Assembly: GCF_018424605.1 (NCBI RefSeq)
Contig: NZ_QTKT01000004.1
Location: 62,001 to 126,000, forward strand
DNA length: 64,000 bases
Reading direction: 5' to 3'
DNA from: Marinobacter lipolyticus
GTDB lineage: Bacteria; Pseudomonadota; Gammaproteobacteria; Pseudomonadales; Oleiphilaceae
The stretch's first letter is position 1. Every line of letters starts with the position of its first letter. The translations under genes were made by a program, and so were the position numbers. The notes below the pieces were generated by a model. It had not been told where the DNA came from, ran no database searches, and saw only the letters and a list, made by a program, of their open reading frames with translations. Of the stretch, positions 33,770-43,053 are shown piece after piece.

Positions 33770-35174
33770 CCACCTCCGGGCCGATATTGAGGTTGCGATT
33801 AAGGTCCCTCAGTGCCGTGCGGACACCTTCCTCGATGACCGGATGGTAAAACGGCATATCCAGCATCTCGCTGACGGTGAGGCGCCGCTGCACCGACCAC
33901 GCCAGTAAATGGGCGATGTGCTCGGCAGCCGGCCCGAACATTTCCGCTCCCATAAACTGACCGCTGCCTCTCTCACCGTAAACCCGCAGCAGGCCGTGAT
34001 TCTTGCCGATGACGCGGCTTCGTCCCTGGTCCTCGAAGGAAACTTCCCCCACGGCGAAGCAGCCCTGGCAACGCTCATTCACTTCATCGATGGTCAGCCC
34101 CACCGTGGCAATCTGCGGATCGGTGAAGACCACCGCCAGGGGCGTGCGGCGCAGGCCTGCCCGCACGTCCGGAAACCGCCCCGCGTTGTTTCCGGCAATA
34201 CGGCCCTCATCGGCAGCCTCATGCAGCAGGGGTGCATCGTTGTTCGAATCGCCGGCAATAAAAACGTGGCTGTCGCCACACTGCAGCGTGTAACGGTTAA
34301 ACAGCGGCGTGCCGCGGTCATCCAGTTCAATGTCGGCATTCTGGATATCCAGATGATCCAGATTGGGACGGCGCCCGGTCGCAGCCAACAGGTAGTCGAA
34401 GGTTTCCGTCACTTCCTTGCCAGCCTCTGCGAAGGTCACGGCCACGCCCTGGTCCGTGCGTTCCACCGCCTTGACGTCCGCCTCCGGGTCCAGCGGAAAC
34501 TCCCGATTGAAGACGCGCAGCGCATACTGCCGCGTTTTGTCCTCGCGGATCGGCCCGACTGAGCCGCCGACACCGAACATACGAATCCGCACCCCCAGAC
34601 GGCTGAGCGCCTGACCAAGCTCCAGGCCGATTATTCCAGGGCCAAAAACCGCCACCGAGGCAGGCAGATCCTGCCATTCGAAGATATCGTCGTTGACCAC
34701 CAGGCGATCCTTCGCTTCTTTCAAAAAGCCCGGGATATTAGGACGCGATCCCGTGGCCAGGATGATGCGATCGGCGGTGACTTCCACCTGCTCATCCACG
34801 ATCAGCCGATGGGCATCGACAAAGCGGGCGTGGCCGGTAAGCCGGTGCTCAGGGGGCATGTCTTCGATGGCCTCCAGCACGAAACTGACAAAGCGGTCCC
34901 GCTCACTCCTGACCCGGGCCATGACTGCATGGCCGTCGATGCGGATATCGCCGGGGTGAATCCCGAACTGCGCCCCCTGCTCCATGCTGTGGGCCTGGTC
35001 GGCCGCCGCAATCAGCAGCTTGCTGGGCATGCAACCGACCCGGGCGCAGGTGGTGCCGTAGTGGCCGCCTTCAATCAGGACCAGGCTGTCCGTATGTGCC
35101 CGCGCGGCGCGATACGCCCCCATGCCGGCGGTTCCTGCGCCGATGATTGCCACGTCAACCCTTCGCTTTTCCAT
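33735..35174 (-). CDS. Dihydrolipoamide-dehydrogenase-like flavoprotein
   Basis: A 479-aa class I pyridine nucleotide-disulfide oxidoreductase. It has the FAD motif VAIIGAGTAGMGAYRAA, the redox-active disulfide in TTCARVGCMPSKLL, an NAD(H) motif VAVFGPGIIGLELGQAL and the C-terminal active-site HPVIEEG. The spacing is that of dihydrolipoamide dehydrogenase rather than glutathione reductase, but no 2-oxo-acid dehydrogenase genes adjoin it, and the fold also serves thiol/quinone reductases, so the substrate is open. The start at 35174 has an AGGAGAGG ribosome-binding site; the frame extends to 35204. It overlaps DUF2061 convergently. Confidence 0.9.
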   Translation of the reverse strand: MEKRRVDVAIIGAGTAGMGAYRAARAHTDSLVLIEGGHYGTTCARVGCMPSKLLIAAADQAHSMEQGAQFGIHPGDIRIDGHAVMARVRSERDRFVSFVLEAIEDMPPEHRLTGHARFVDAHRLIVDEQVEVTADRIILATGSRPNIPGFLKEAKDRLVVNDDIFEWQDLPASVAVFGPGIIGLELGQALSRLGVRIRMFGVGGSVGPIREDKTRQYALRVFNREFPLDPEADVKAVERTDQGVAVTFAEAGKEVTETFDYLLAATGRRPNLDHLDIQNADIELDDRGTPLFNRYTLQCGDSHVFIAGDSNNDAPLLHEAADEGRIAGNNAGRFPDVRAGLRRTPLAVVFTDPQIATVGLTIDEVNERCQGCFAVGEVSFEDQGRSRVIGKNHGLLRVYGERGSGQFMGAEMFGPAAEHIAHLLAWSVQRRLTVSEMLDMPFYHPVIEEGVRTALRDLNRNLNIGPEVVRHCMDCGPGA

Positions 35175-35340
35175 CACAGCCTCTCCTGCCGGTTCACCGA
35201 TCACTGTCCGTCAGAACAGTATAGCCGGCTCATTTAGTTGCTTATGACACAGGATATTCTGGCTCATCACTTATATCCTTGCGCTGATAGGATTATTCCC
35301 GTTTTCTCTATGTACGGATTGGTTCGGAGGAAAATATCGC

Positions 35341-36012
35341 ATGCAACACTACTGGGCCGAGTTCCTGACCGTAGCGCTGGTACACCTGCTGGCCGTCGCC
35401 AGCCCGGGACCGGATTTCGCCGTCATGCTGCGCCAGGCCCTGTGCCAGAGCCGCAGGACCGCGCTGCTGACAGCCGCCGGCATCGGCACCGGCATTCTGG
35501 TTCACGTGACCTATTCGCTGTTGGGGATCGGCCTGCTGATCCAGCAGTCGCTGCTGCTGTTCAGCGTGCTCAAAGTGGTGGGGGCGCTTTATCTCACCTG
35601 GATTGCGATTCAGTGCCTGCGCGCCAGGGCCGGCGGCGTCCAAGTGGACACCGGCAATGCACCCCATCAAGGTGCCCTGGCCGCCTTCCGTCTGGGCTTT
35701 CTGACCAACACCCTCAACCCCAAGGCCACGCTGTTCTTCGTGTCGCTGTTTTCGGTTGTCATCAGCCCGGGCACGCCCGTCGCTCTGCAAGCAGGCTACG
35801 GTGTGTACATGGCACTCGCCACCGGGCTGTGGTTTGCTCTGGTGGCCACGTTCTTCACCCTGCCGCGGGTACGCCGCGGGTTCAACCGCTTCGGCCACTG
35901 GCTGGACCGGCTGATGGGTGGCGTTCTGCTGCTACTCGCCGGGCAGCTATTGCTCTCTACAGTGAGCGGATCAGAGCCTCCGTCTGCGCCCAACCCAGAC
36001 AGGGATCGGTAA
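35341..36012 (+). CDS. LysE/RhtB family amino-acid exporter
   Basis: A 223-aa inner-membrane protein with six predicted helices. Family marks are LAVASPGPDFAVMLRQAL near the N terminus and RLGFLTNTLNPKATLFFVSLFS in the middle. The family exports amino acids such as threonine, homoserine lactone or lysine; the substrate is not readable. GGAGG at 35326-35330 precedes the ATG. Its 3' end overlaps the DAHP-synthase 3' end by 56 bases on the opposite strand. Confidence 0.9.
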   Translation: MQHYWAEFLTVALVHLLAVASPGPDFAVMLRQALCQSRRTALLTAAGIGTGILVHVTYSLLGIGLLIQQSLLLFSVLKVVGALYLTWIAIQCLRARAGGVQVDTGNAPHQGALAAFRLGFLTNTLNPKATLFFVSLFSVVISPGTPVALQAGYGVYMALATGLWFALVATFFTLPRVRRGFNRFGHWLDRLMGGVLLLLAGQLLLSTVSGSEPPSAPNPDRDR

Positions 36013-37018
36013 TGGAGCAGCCGTAGGTCAGCTCGGCGCCATCGTCCTGCCGCCCCGGCTCAAGGAAGCTTTCCAGCATCAGCCCACGAATACGGTGGTT
36101 GCCCGCAGCCTTCTGGGCCATGACGTCGCGGGCGATACCCAACTGACGTTCAGCCTGCTTGCAGGCGTTGTCGTGACTGCAATCCACCATGATCGCCTCG
36201 CACACTCCGGCGGCAGACAGCGCCGTCGCCGCCCGCCCGATACTTTCGGCGTCGTAGTTGGTGACTCCGCGCCCGCCCCGGAGCACCAGATGGGTGTCGG
36301 GATTGCCGGCGGTGGTGATCATCGCTGGTGCGCCGTGGCGGGACACGCCCATGTGATGGTGCGGGTGCGCCGCGGATTTCATGGCGTTGATCGCCACCGC
36401 CACGCCGCCATCGGTGCCATTCTTGAACCCTACCGGCATCGGCAGGCCGCTGACCAGTTCCCGGTGCACCTGGGACTCGGTGGTACGGGCGCCAATGGCC
36501 GTCCAACTGATCAGATCCCCGAGGTAATCCATGGCAAAGGGGCTCAACGCCTCGGTGGCCAGCGGGAGGCCCGATTCCGCCAGATTCAGCAGTAACCGGC
36601 GTGAACGCACCAGGCCTTCCGCCAGATTGCCGCTACCGGTGCGATCCGGATCGTACAACAACCCTTTCCAGCCCACGGTGGTTCTTGGCTTTTCCAGGTA
36701 CGCCCGCATTACGATCAGGAAACGGTCACTGACCGTTCGCGCCAGGGCACTGAGCCTGTCAGCGTATTCCAGCGCAGCCACTTCATCGTGAATTGAACAG
36801 GGGCCAATCACCAACAGCGTGCGTGGGTCATCGCCACTGAGTACCCGGCGGATCTCTTCACGGTGACGAAGAATCTGGCGCTCCACCCCGGCAGCAACGG
36901 GCAGGCTGGCTCTCAGCTCTGAAGCCGACGGCAGTATGTCTTCGCTGCGTCGGGCCGCGGTGGTTGCGGTGTTGCCGGAGCTTTCACCCAGTGTATCTAC
37001 GTTCAGTGGCATGTTCAT
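35957..37018 (-). CDS. Class I 3-deoxy-7-phosphoheptulonate (DAHP) synthase
   Basis: The enzyme condenses phosphoenolpyruvate and erythrose-4-phosphate in the first step of aromatic biosynthesis. The 353 residues compare with 350 for E. coli AroG. Visible motifs are VIGPCSIHD, MRAYLEKPRTTVGWKG, GFKNGTDG, LRGG near residue 246 and MVDCSHDNACK (metal-binding Cys-His region), all of the AroFGH-type class. Which aromatic amino acid inhibits it cannot be told. The start is ATG 37018, with a second ATG at 37012. Upstream are an intrinsic terminator (37049-37086) and an aromatic leader peptide (37149-37223), strongly suggesting attenuation. Confidence 0.95.
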   Translation of the reverse strand: MNMPLNVDTLGESSGNTATTAARRSEDILPSASELRASLPVAAGVERQILRHREEIRRVLSGDDPRTLLVIGPCSIHDEVAALEYADRLSALARTVSDRFLIVMRAYLEKPRTTVGWKGLLYDPDRTGSGNLAEGLVRSRRLLLNLAESGLPLATEALSPFAMDYLGDLISWTAIGARTTESQVHRELVSGLPMPVGFKNGTDGGVAVAINAMKSAAHPHHHMGVSRHGAPAMITTAGNPDTHLVLRGGRGVTNYDAESIGRAATALSAAGVCEAIMVDCSHDNACKQAERQLGIARDVMAQKAAGNHRIRGLMLESFLEPGRQDDGAELTYGCSITDPCLGWAQTEALIRSL

Positions 37019-37048
37019 TTCGGTGGTCCGTTTCCCTGTGTCAGAATC

Positions 37049-37086
37049 AAAAAAGCCCCGGCTGGGCTACCAGTCGGGGCTTTTTG
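37049..37086 (-). promoter_or_regulatory. Transcription attenuator upstream of DAHP synthase
   Basis: On the minus strand the stem AAAAAGCCCCG / CGGGGCTTTTT (37085-37075 with 37060-37050), extended by CTGG/CCAG, is followed by a six-T run and lies 31 bases before the DAHP-synthase ATG and 62 bases after the leader-peptide stop. A second hairpin (GGCAGCC / GGCTGCC, 37095-37121) lies between. This is the layout of ribosome-mediated attenuation. Confidence 0.85.
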
Positions 37087-37148
37087 AGTCCGGTGGCAGC
37101 CTGGGTTCCTGCCGGGCTGCCTTCCTCGTTATTCGGTCGATGAAGATC

Positions 37149-37223
37149 TTATGGGCGGCCCGGGCTCTGGCTAAAATAGCCATAACCAAACCACCAGAAA
37201 AACACAGCAGCGACCGCAGCCAT
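37149..37223 (-). CDS. Aromatic-rich leader peptide for DAHP-synthase attenuation
   Basis: A 24-aa minus-strand ORF (ATG 37223, stop 37149) contains the run FFWWFGYGYF, with eight Phe/Trp/Tyr codons in ten. It is followed by hairpins and a rho-independent terminator just before the DAHP-synthase gene. A longer in-frame start at 37283 would give 44 aa, but a promoter with -10 at 37296-37291 would start transcription near 37284, favouring the short form. Neither ATG has a strong ribosome-binding site. The mixed Phe, Trp and Tyr codons would sense general aromatic supply rather than one amino acid. Confidence 0.82.
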   Translation of the reverse strand: MAAVAAVFFWWFGYGYFSQSPGRP

Positions 37224-37290
37224 CGGTTTCGCACCGAAAGCTTGCAGAACATTCAATTGACAGGTCGCGTGTGTAGTCTTCATGCTTTTC

Positions 37291-37320
37291 AATATATACC
37301 CCGGCTTTTCGGCTTTGCAA
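37291..37320 (-). promoter_or_regulatory. Candidate sigma-70 promoter for the leader-DAHP synthase transcript
   Basis: Read on the minus strand: -35 TTGCAA at 37320-37315, an 18-base spacer, and -10 TATATT at 37296-37291. The predicted start near 37284 is 61 bases before the short leader-peptide ATG. Found by eye. Confidence 0.5.
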
Positions 37321-37362
37321 CCCGTAAACCCGATTTTTACGGATCTTATCCCTGTGAGCGCC

Positions 37363-38160
37363 ATGACCTCCAAGCCCGTTTGCCGCCAGTTCGCCCCGCT
37401 TCCAGCGCTGTTCGCTGCCTGCCTGATGGCGTGGTGTGCGACCCTGGCCGCGGCCGCGGAAACCCGCAGCTACCAGCTCAGCAACCGTGCGGCGTCCGAT
37501 GTGGCCGCTCAGGTTCGTGACCTGTATGGCGCTGATCAGATCAACATCACCGCCCGCGGTCAGCAGATGATCATCCGCGGCGAGCCGGACATGCTGGACG
37601 AGATTGGCACACTGGTAGAGACCCTTGATGTGGCGCCGGTGCAGATGCGCATCACGGTGCGCTCACGCAACAACCTGGACGCCAGCAGCGGCGGTGGCGG
37701 GGTGACCATCCGCAACGGCCAGGCCGGCGCCAGTGTTGAACGCAGGGTGATCACCACGCGCCGCAACCAGGAGCGCACGCTGATGGTTCAGGACGGGCAG
37801 TCAGCCCATATCAGCTCCGGCCAGGTACGTACGGTGCCGATCGCTATCCGCGGCGGCCGCAACCCGGCTGCCATACTGGGCCAGGTCGAGACCCGCAGTG
37901 GCTTTCTGGTCAGTCCGCAGGCTATCTCGGACGACGCCATCGAATTGAACATCGTCTCCTTTGAGGAGGACCCGGACAGCGGCGTTCCCGGGTACGAAAC
38001 CGAGGCGCTGATGACCATTCGGCGGGTTCAGCCCGGCGAATGGGTGGAGCTGGGCAGCACCCGCAGCCGCCAGGCCGGTAGCCAATCCGGCATCACTTAT
38101 CAGGTGGGCGGCAGTGAGCGGGAAAACCAGACCTTCGAAGTCAAAGTGGAACTGCTCTGA
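37363..38160 (+). CDS. Periplasmic secretin-N-domain-like protein
   Basis: A 265-aa protein with a signal peptide (hydrophobic run to ~residue 31, cleavage after LAAAA). Residues ~33-85 resemble the secretin N1/NolW-like short domain (YQLSNRAASDVAAQVRDLYG, INITARGQQMIIRGE, IGTLVETLDV). The rest is beta-rich with a Gly/Arg-rich loop. There is no secretin C-terminal pore domain, and no type II or IV pilus genes adjoin, so it is a stand-alone periplasmic protein of unknown role. The ATG at 37363 is chosen because the signal peptide starts there; the frame opens at 37282. It is divergent from the DAHP-synthase leader. Confidence 0.7.
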   Translation: MTSKPVCRQFAPLPALFAACLMAWCATLAAAAETRSYQLSNRAASDVAAQVRDLYGADQINITARGQQMIIRGEPDMLDEIGTLVETLDVAPVQMRITVRSRNNLDASSGGGGVTIRNGQAGASVERRVITTRRNQERTLMVQDGQSAHISSGQVRTVPIAIRGGRNPAAILGQVETRSGFLVSPQAISDDAIELNIVSFEEDPDSGVPGYETEALMTIRRVQPGEWVELGSTRSRQAGSQSGITYQVGGSERENQTFEVKVELL

Positions 38161-38165
38161 CCCTC

Positions 38166-38657
38166 TCAGGCCGCCCCGCGGCGGGCGGCTAACAGGGTGG
38201 CTTTCGCTTCGTTGACCTTGGCCGCCAGGTAGTCGTTGCCGCCCCGGTCCGGATGCAGTTTCTGCATCAGCCGTCGGTGCGCCAGCACCACCTCATGATC
38301 CGGGCAGTCCACCGAAACTCCGAGGATGTCGCAGGCTTCCGCCACCGTCATCGGGCCCGCTGGGTCAGAAGTCGCGCTATCAGAAGAAGTGCCACGCTGT
38401 TGACTGTAGAGCCGGTTGAACAGTGGCGCCATCTTCAGTAGCGCCGGCAGCTTGCGCAACAGCGGGATCAACCCGGCCACCGCGGCCGTGAGAAAATGCA
38501 CCCGCCCGGTCAACACCAGAAACAGCAGCACAGCGCCACCGGCCACCAGCACCAGCTTCCAGGTCGCCGCTTTTTTGCCTTGGGTGGACAAGGCTCCCCA
38601 GCGTTTGAGAATGACAAACATGGCAGCCGCGAGGGCGAGTCCCAGTATCCACTGCAT
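38166..38657 (-). CDS. Membrane-anchored J-domain protein
   Basis: A 163-aa protein with N-terminal hydrophobic helices ([17 protein letters not shown] and [17 protein letters not shown]), a short linker and a C-terminal half J-domain containing HPDRGG (the HPD motif) near residue 138. The arrangement, membrane segment followed by a C-terminal J-domain, resembles Tim14/Pam18-type and bacterial DjlC-like co-chaperones that recruit DnaK to the membrane. The client is unknown. It is convergent with the secretin-N-like gene, 5 bases away, and divergent from the RND operon. Confidence 0.85.
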   Translation of the reverse strand: MQWILGLALAAAMFVILKRWGALSTQGKKAATWKLVLVAGGAVLLFLVLTGRVHFLTAAVAGLIPLLRKLPALLKMAPLFNRLYSQQRGTSSDSATSDPAGPMTVAEACDILGVSVDCPDHEVVLAHRRLMQKLHPDRGGNDYLAAKVNEAKATLLAARRGAA

Positions 38658-38866
38658 CGTGTAATCCCTTACGGTCTGCGGACCGTATTTCAGCTATTGC
38701 GGCGGTGACAGCACACCCGCCTTTTGTGTAGGATGCTATTCTATAATTCCGTGTTAAGAATCAATCACAAACTCTGTTCCCTCTCCGGATAAAGGCAGTT
38801 AATCGGCGGCGCGGTGGCCACGTCGGTAACGGACTTTCCGATGAAATTTATACCCAGGACTGAACT

Positions 38867-39970
38867 ATGCGCACAGCCTCCCGTTTCCTGATCGTCATTC
38901 TGTTTCTCGGTGTCGTGCTCGGCGGCATTTTCGGCTACAAATTCTACCAGTTTGGTCAGATGAAGGAGCAGCTTTCCCAGCCCCAGCCCCCGGCACAGAT
39001 CTCGAGCACCCGGGCACGGGCGGAGCAGTGGACGCCGGCGATCAAGGCGGTGGGCAGCGTGGAAGCGGTTAACGGCATCGAAATCGCCAACGAGGTGCCC
39101 GGGGTAGTTGAAACCATCGGCTTTGAGTCGGGAGACATCGTCAAGGCTGGCGACGTACTGCTTCGCCTCGATGCCGGCATTGACGAGGCGGCGCTGCGCA
39201 CCCGTCGGGCCGAGGCCCAGCTGGCGGAACAGGAGTTCAAGCGTGTTTCTGACCTGCTGCCCAAGCGCGCCGTGTCCCAGTCCCAGTTCGACGAAGCCAA
39301 GGCCAACTTCGACGCAGCCCGCGCCCGGGTCAACGAAGCCGAGGCCCTGCTCAGCAAGAAAGTCATCCGTGCCCCGTTCGACGGCACCCTTGGCCTGCGC
39401 ATGGCCGACCAGGGTGAATACCTGCCCACCGGCACCCCGATTGTCGAAATCAACATGCTCGATCCTATCTACGTGGACTATACCCTGTCCGAAAAGGACC
39501 TGCCGAGGGTAGCCACCGGGTATGACGTGCAGGTGACGGTGGCCGCCGTTCCGGACCAGAACTTCAGCGGCCAGGTCAGCGCCATCAATACTTCGGTCAA
39601 CCCGGAAACGCGCACAGTACGTATCCGCGCCACCGTTGCAAACCCTGACAATGCTCTGCGTCCGGGCATGTTTGCCACCATACAGACAAAGCAACCCGAC
39701 GATCGTAAGGTGGTGACCGTGCCGCGAACCGCCATTTCCTACAATACCTATGGCGACTTCGTGTTCGTGGTCGAAGAAAACGAGGACGGCGAACTGGTGG
39801 TGAACCGTCGCTCGGTGGAATCCGGCGACGTGCGCGACGGCCGTGTTGCTATCGAGAATGGCCTGAGTGAAGGCGAGGAAGTGGTCGCCAAAGGCCTGCT
39901 GCGACTCCGCGCCGGGCAACGGGTGGAGGTTCAGGACAGCGGCGATGAGTCGGCGGAGGCGTCTGAATAA
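38867..39970 (+). CDS. RND efflux periplasmic adaptor (membrane fusion protein)
   Basis: A 367-aa membrane fusion protein with an N-terminal signal/anchor helix (FLIVILFLGVVLGGIFGY), a biotinyl-lipoyl-like domain, a short alpha-hairpin (RRAEAQLAEQEFKRVSDLLPKRAVSQSQFDEAKANFDAAR includes the coiled-coil arms) and beta-barrel domains. It bridges the RND pump and an outer-membrane TolC-type channel, which is not encoded here. The stop overlaps the permease ATG by one base. A TATAAT (38741-38746) lies about 125 bases upstream, but no convincing -35 pairs with it; no adjacent regulator gene was found. Confidence 0.94.
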   Translation: MRTASRFLIVILFLGVVLGGIFGYKFYQFGQMKEQLSQPQPPAQISSTRARAEQWTPAIKAVGSVEAVNGIEIANEVPGVVETIGFESGDIVKAGDVLLRLDAGIDEAALRTRRAEAQLAEQEFKRVSDLLPKRAVSQSQFDEAKANFDAARARVNEAEALLSKKVIRAPFDGTLGLRMADQGEYLPTGTPIVEINMLDPIYVDYTLSEKDLPRVATGYDVQVTVAAVPDQNFSGQVSAINTSVNPETRTVRIRATVANPDNALRPGMFATIQTKQPDDRKVVTVPRTAISYNTYGDFVFVVEENEDGELVVNRRSVESGDVRDGRVAIENGLSEGEEVVAKGLLRLRAGQRVEVQDSGDESAEASE

Positions 39971-42900
39971 TGCGCTTCACCGACATATTCATCCAGCGCC
40001 CCGTCCTTGCGACGGTGGTCAGCCTGCTGATTCTGCTGCTCGGCGCCCGCGCCGCCATGGAAATGGAAATCCGGCAATACCCGGAACTGGAAAGCACCAC
40101 GGTGACAGTCACCACCGCCTACCCGGGCGCCAGTTCGGATCTGGTCAAGGGCTTTATTACCACGCCGCTGCAACAGGCCATCGCCGAAGCCAGTGGTATC
40201 GACTACCTGACGTCCACCAGCTCCCAGGGTCAGTCCACCATCGAAGCCAAGATGGAGCTGAACTACGATGCCAACGCCGCGCTGGCAGAGATCCAGGCCA
40301 AGGTGGCCAGCCAGCGCAACGTGTTGCCGGCCGACTCCCAGGACCCGGTCATCACCTCAACGACTGGCGACTCCACCGCCCTGATGTACATTGCCTTCTA
40401 CAGCAATGAGCTGAAAGTGCCGCAGATCACCGATTATCTGACCCGTGTGGTGCAACCCAAGCTGCAGGCACTGCCCGGTGTCGGCAAGGCAGAACTGCTG
40501 GGGCGCAAGTTTGCCCTGCGGGCCTGGCTTGATCCCGAGCGCCTGTCCGCCGTCGATATGACGCCGCAGGAAGTGGTGCAGGTGCTGTTGCAGAACAACT
40601 ATCAGGCGGCGGTTGGCAACACCGAAGGCCAGTACACCAAGATCAGCATGACCAGCGACACCGACGTCGGCGATCCGGAGCAGTTCCGGGAGCTGGTCAT
40701 CAAGGAGTCGAACGGCTCACTGATCCGCCTGGAGGACATCGCCCGGGTGGAGCTCGGTTCAGAAACCTACGATCAGCTCGCACTGTACAAGGGCCAGCCC
40801 GCCACCTACGTCGCCATTGAGCTGTCACCAGGCGCCAACCCGCTGACGGTCGCGAAACTGGTGAAGGACGAGCTGCCGGGCATCGAGGAGCAGCTGCCGG
40901 CCGGCCTGGACGTACGGTTGGCCTACGACGCTTCTGACTTCATCGACAACTCCATCAACGAAGTCATCCAGACGTTACTCGAAGCCATCATCATCGTACT
41001 GGTGGTGGTTTTCCTCTGCCTTGGTTCCGTGCGGGCGGCGGTGGTGCCGTCGGTCGCGGTGCCGCTGTCACTGGTCGGCGGCGCGTTTGTCATGCTGATG
41101 ATGGGCTTCTCCCTGAACCTGCTGACGCTGCTGTCCATGGTGCTGGCCATCGGGCTGGTGGTGGATGACGCCATCATCATGGTGGAGAACGTGCACCGCC
41201 ACATCGAGCAGGGCGAATCCCGGTTTGATGCTGCCATTAACGGCGCCCGCGAGATGGCCGTGCCCATTATTGCCATGACCACCACACTGGTGGCGGTCTA
41301 CGCCCCCATCGGCTTCATGGGGGGACTGGTGGGCTCGCTGTTTACCGAGTTTGCCTTCACCCTCGCCGGCACGGTGGTGATCTCCGGCATTGTCGCCCTT
41401 ACCCTGTCACCGATGCTGTCCGGCAAGATTCTCAAACCCCATGGCAATCCCGGGCGCTTTGAACAGCTGGTGGAACGGTCCTTCGGCGGCCTCGCCAATG
41501 GTTACAAGCGCGCGCTGAGTGCGCTGATGGACACCAAGTCGGTGGTCATCTTCTTTGCCCTGGTGGTGCTGGCGTCCATCTACTTCATGGTGATGATGAG
41601 CCAGAACGAACTGGCCCCCACCGAGGATCAGGGCATCCTGTTTTACCAGGGGCTGGCGCCACAGACCGCCACCCTGGACTACCTGCAGGAGCACGGTGAG
41701 GAAGTCCTCGAGCACATGGAAACCGTTCCCGGTTACAACGAGGACTTCATGATTCTTGGCATTACGGCGCCCAATGCGGTCTTTGGCGGCTTCAAGATGA
41801 AACCCTGGGGCGACCGCGAGATCAGCCAGTTCGAGGTGCAGCCACTGCTTGATAAAGAGCTGAAGAAAATCACCGGCCTGCAGACTGCAGTGTTCCCGCG
41901 GCCCTCGCTGCCCGGCTCCGGCGGCGGGCTGCCGTTCCAGTTCGTGATCACCACCGGCGCCGACTACGATCGCCTGAACGAAGTGGCGGACGAAATGCTG
42001 GGCAAGGCGATGGGCAGCGGTAACTTCATGTTCCTGCAGAAATCGATCGACTTTGATCGTCCGGTCACCCGTATCCGCGTCGACCGCGACCGGGTGGCGG
42101 ACCTGGGGCTGTCCATGCAGGATGTCGGGCAGGCCATGTCGAGCATGCTGGGCGGCGGCTACATCAACCGCTTCAGCATGGAAGGCCGCTCTTATCAGGT
42201 CATCCCTCAGGTGGAGCAGGAATTCCGCATGACCGCGGCTGACCTCAACGAGTATTACATTCGTGCCGACAACGGTGAACTGGTGCCACTGGGCAGCGTG
42301 GTCAGCTTCGAGCACGATGTGGAACCGTCCCAGCGCACCCAGTTCAACCAGCTCAACTCGCTGACACTGCAGGGCGTGGTCATGCCCGGTGTGACCGTGG
42401 GCGACGCCATGGCGTTCATGGAATCGACTGCGGCCGATGTATTTCCCCAGGGCTTCACCTCGGATTACACCGGTGAATCGCGACAGTTCGCCAATCAGGG
42501 CAGCGCACTGGTGGTGACCTTCTTCCTGTCGTTGCTGGTGATCTACCTGGTGCTGGCCGCCCAGTTCGAAAGCTGGCGCGATCCGTTCATCATCCTGGTG
42601 TCGGTACCCATGTCGGTGGCCGGCGCCATGGCCTTCATCGTGCTGGGCTTCGCCACCATGAACATCTATACCCAGGTGGGCCTGATCACGTTGATCGGGG
42701 TGGTGTCGAAAAACGGGATTCTGATCGTGGAATTCGCCAACGCGCTGCAGGTGGACAAGGGTCTGAACAAACGCGATGCGGTGATCGAAGCGGCGGCCAT
42801 TCGTCTGCGGCCGATCATCATGACCTCGCTGGCGCTGATCTTCGCCATGGTGCCGCTGCTGATTGCCATCGGCCCGGGCGCGGAAAGCCGCTTCGCCATC

Positions 42901-43041
42901 GGGCTGACCATCAGCGCCGGCCTCGGTATCGGCACCCTGTTCACCGTCTTCGTTCTGCCGGCGTTCTACATTCTGCTGGCCCGTGACCACCACGGCTCAG
43001 CACAGAGCGAATACGGCGAAGACGCCACCACGCCCGCCTGA
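39970..43041 (+). CDS. RND multidrug-type efflux permease
   Basis: A 1023-aa inner-membrane proton-driven pump of the HAE-1/AcrB type. It starts with FTDIFIQRPVLATVV, has two large periplasmic loops and two sets of six helices, and keeps the proton-relay Asp pair in LVVDDAIIMVENV. The second half carries SVPMSVAGAMAF and KNGILIVEFAN. The substrate range is unknown. It forms a two-gene unit with the adaptor and would need a TolC-like channel from elsewhere. A strong hairpin follows at 43054-43092. Confidence 0.95.
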   Translation: MRFTDIFIQRPVLATVVSLLILLLGARAAMEMEIRQYPELESTTVTVTTAYPGASSDLVKGFITTPLQQAIAEASGIDYLTSTSSQGQSTIEAKMELNYDANAALAEIQAKVASQRNVLPADSQDPVITSTTGDSTALMYIAFYSNELKVPQITDYLTRVVQPKLQALPGVGKAELLGRKFALRAWLDPERLSAVDMTPQEVVQVLLQNNYQAAVGNTEGQYTKISMTSDTDVGDPEQFRELVIKESNGSLIRLEDIARVELGSETYDQLALYKGQPATYVAIELSPGANPLTVAKLVKDELPGIEEQLPAGLDVRLAYDASDFIDNSINEVIQTLLEAIIIVLVVVFLCLGSVRAAVVPSVAVPLSLVGGAFVMLMMGFSLNLLTLLSMVLAIGLVVDDAIIMVENVHRHIEQGESRFDAAINGAREMAVPIIAMTTTLVAVYAPIGFMGGLVGSLFTEFAFTLAGTVVISGIVALTLSPMLSGKILKPHGNPGRFEQLVERSFGGLANGYKRALSALMDTKSVVIFFALVVLASIYFMVMMSQNELAPTEDQGILFYQGLAPQTATLDYLQEHGEEVLEHMETVPGYNEDFMILGITAPNAVFGGFKMKPWGDREISQFEVQPLLDKELKKITGLQTAVFPRPSLPGSGGGLPFQFVITTGADYDRLNEVADEMLGKAMGSGNFMFLQKSIDFDRPVTRIRVDRDRVADLGLSMQDVGQAMSSMLGGGYINRFSMEGRSYQVIPQVEQEFRMTAADLNEYYIRADNGELVPLGSVVSFEHDVEPSQRTQFNQLNSLTLQGVVMPGVTVGDAMAFMESTAADVFPQGFTSDYTGESRQFANQGSALVVTFFLSLLVIYLVLAAQFESWRDPFIILVSVPMSVAGAMAFIVLGFATMNIYTQVGLITLIGVVSKNGILIVEFANALQVDKGLNKRDAVIEAAAIRLRPIIMTSLALIFAMVPLLIAIGPGAESRFAIGLTISAGLGIGTLFTVFVLPAFYILLARDHHGSAQSEYGEDATTPA

Positions 43042-43053
43042 TCACCCGGCCGG

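Noticed and set aside
41407..42993. 528-aa minus-strand open frame opposite the RND permease
   Set aside because: Antisense shadow rich in His/Gln/Gly, no family resemblance, and the sense-strand pump is certain.
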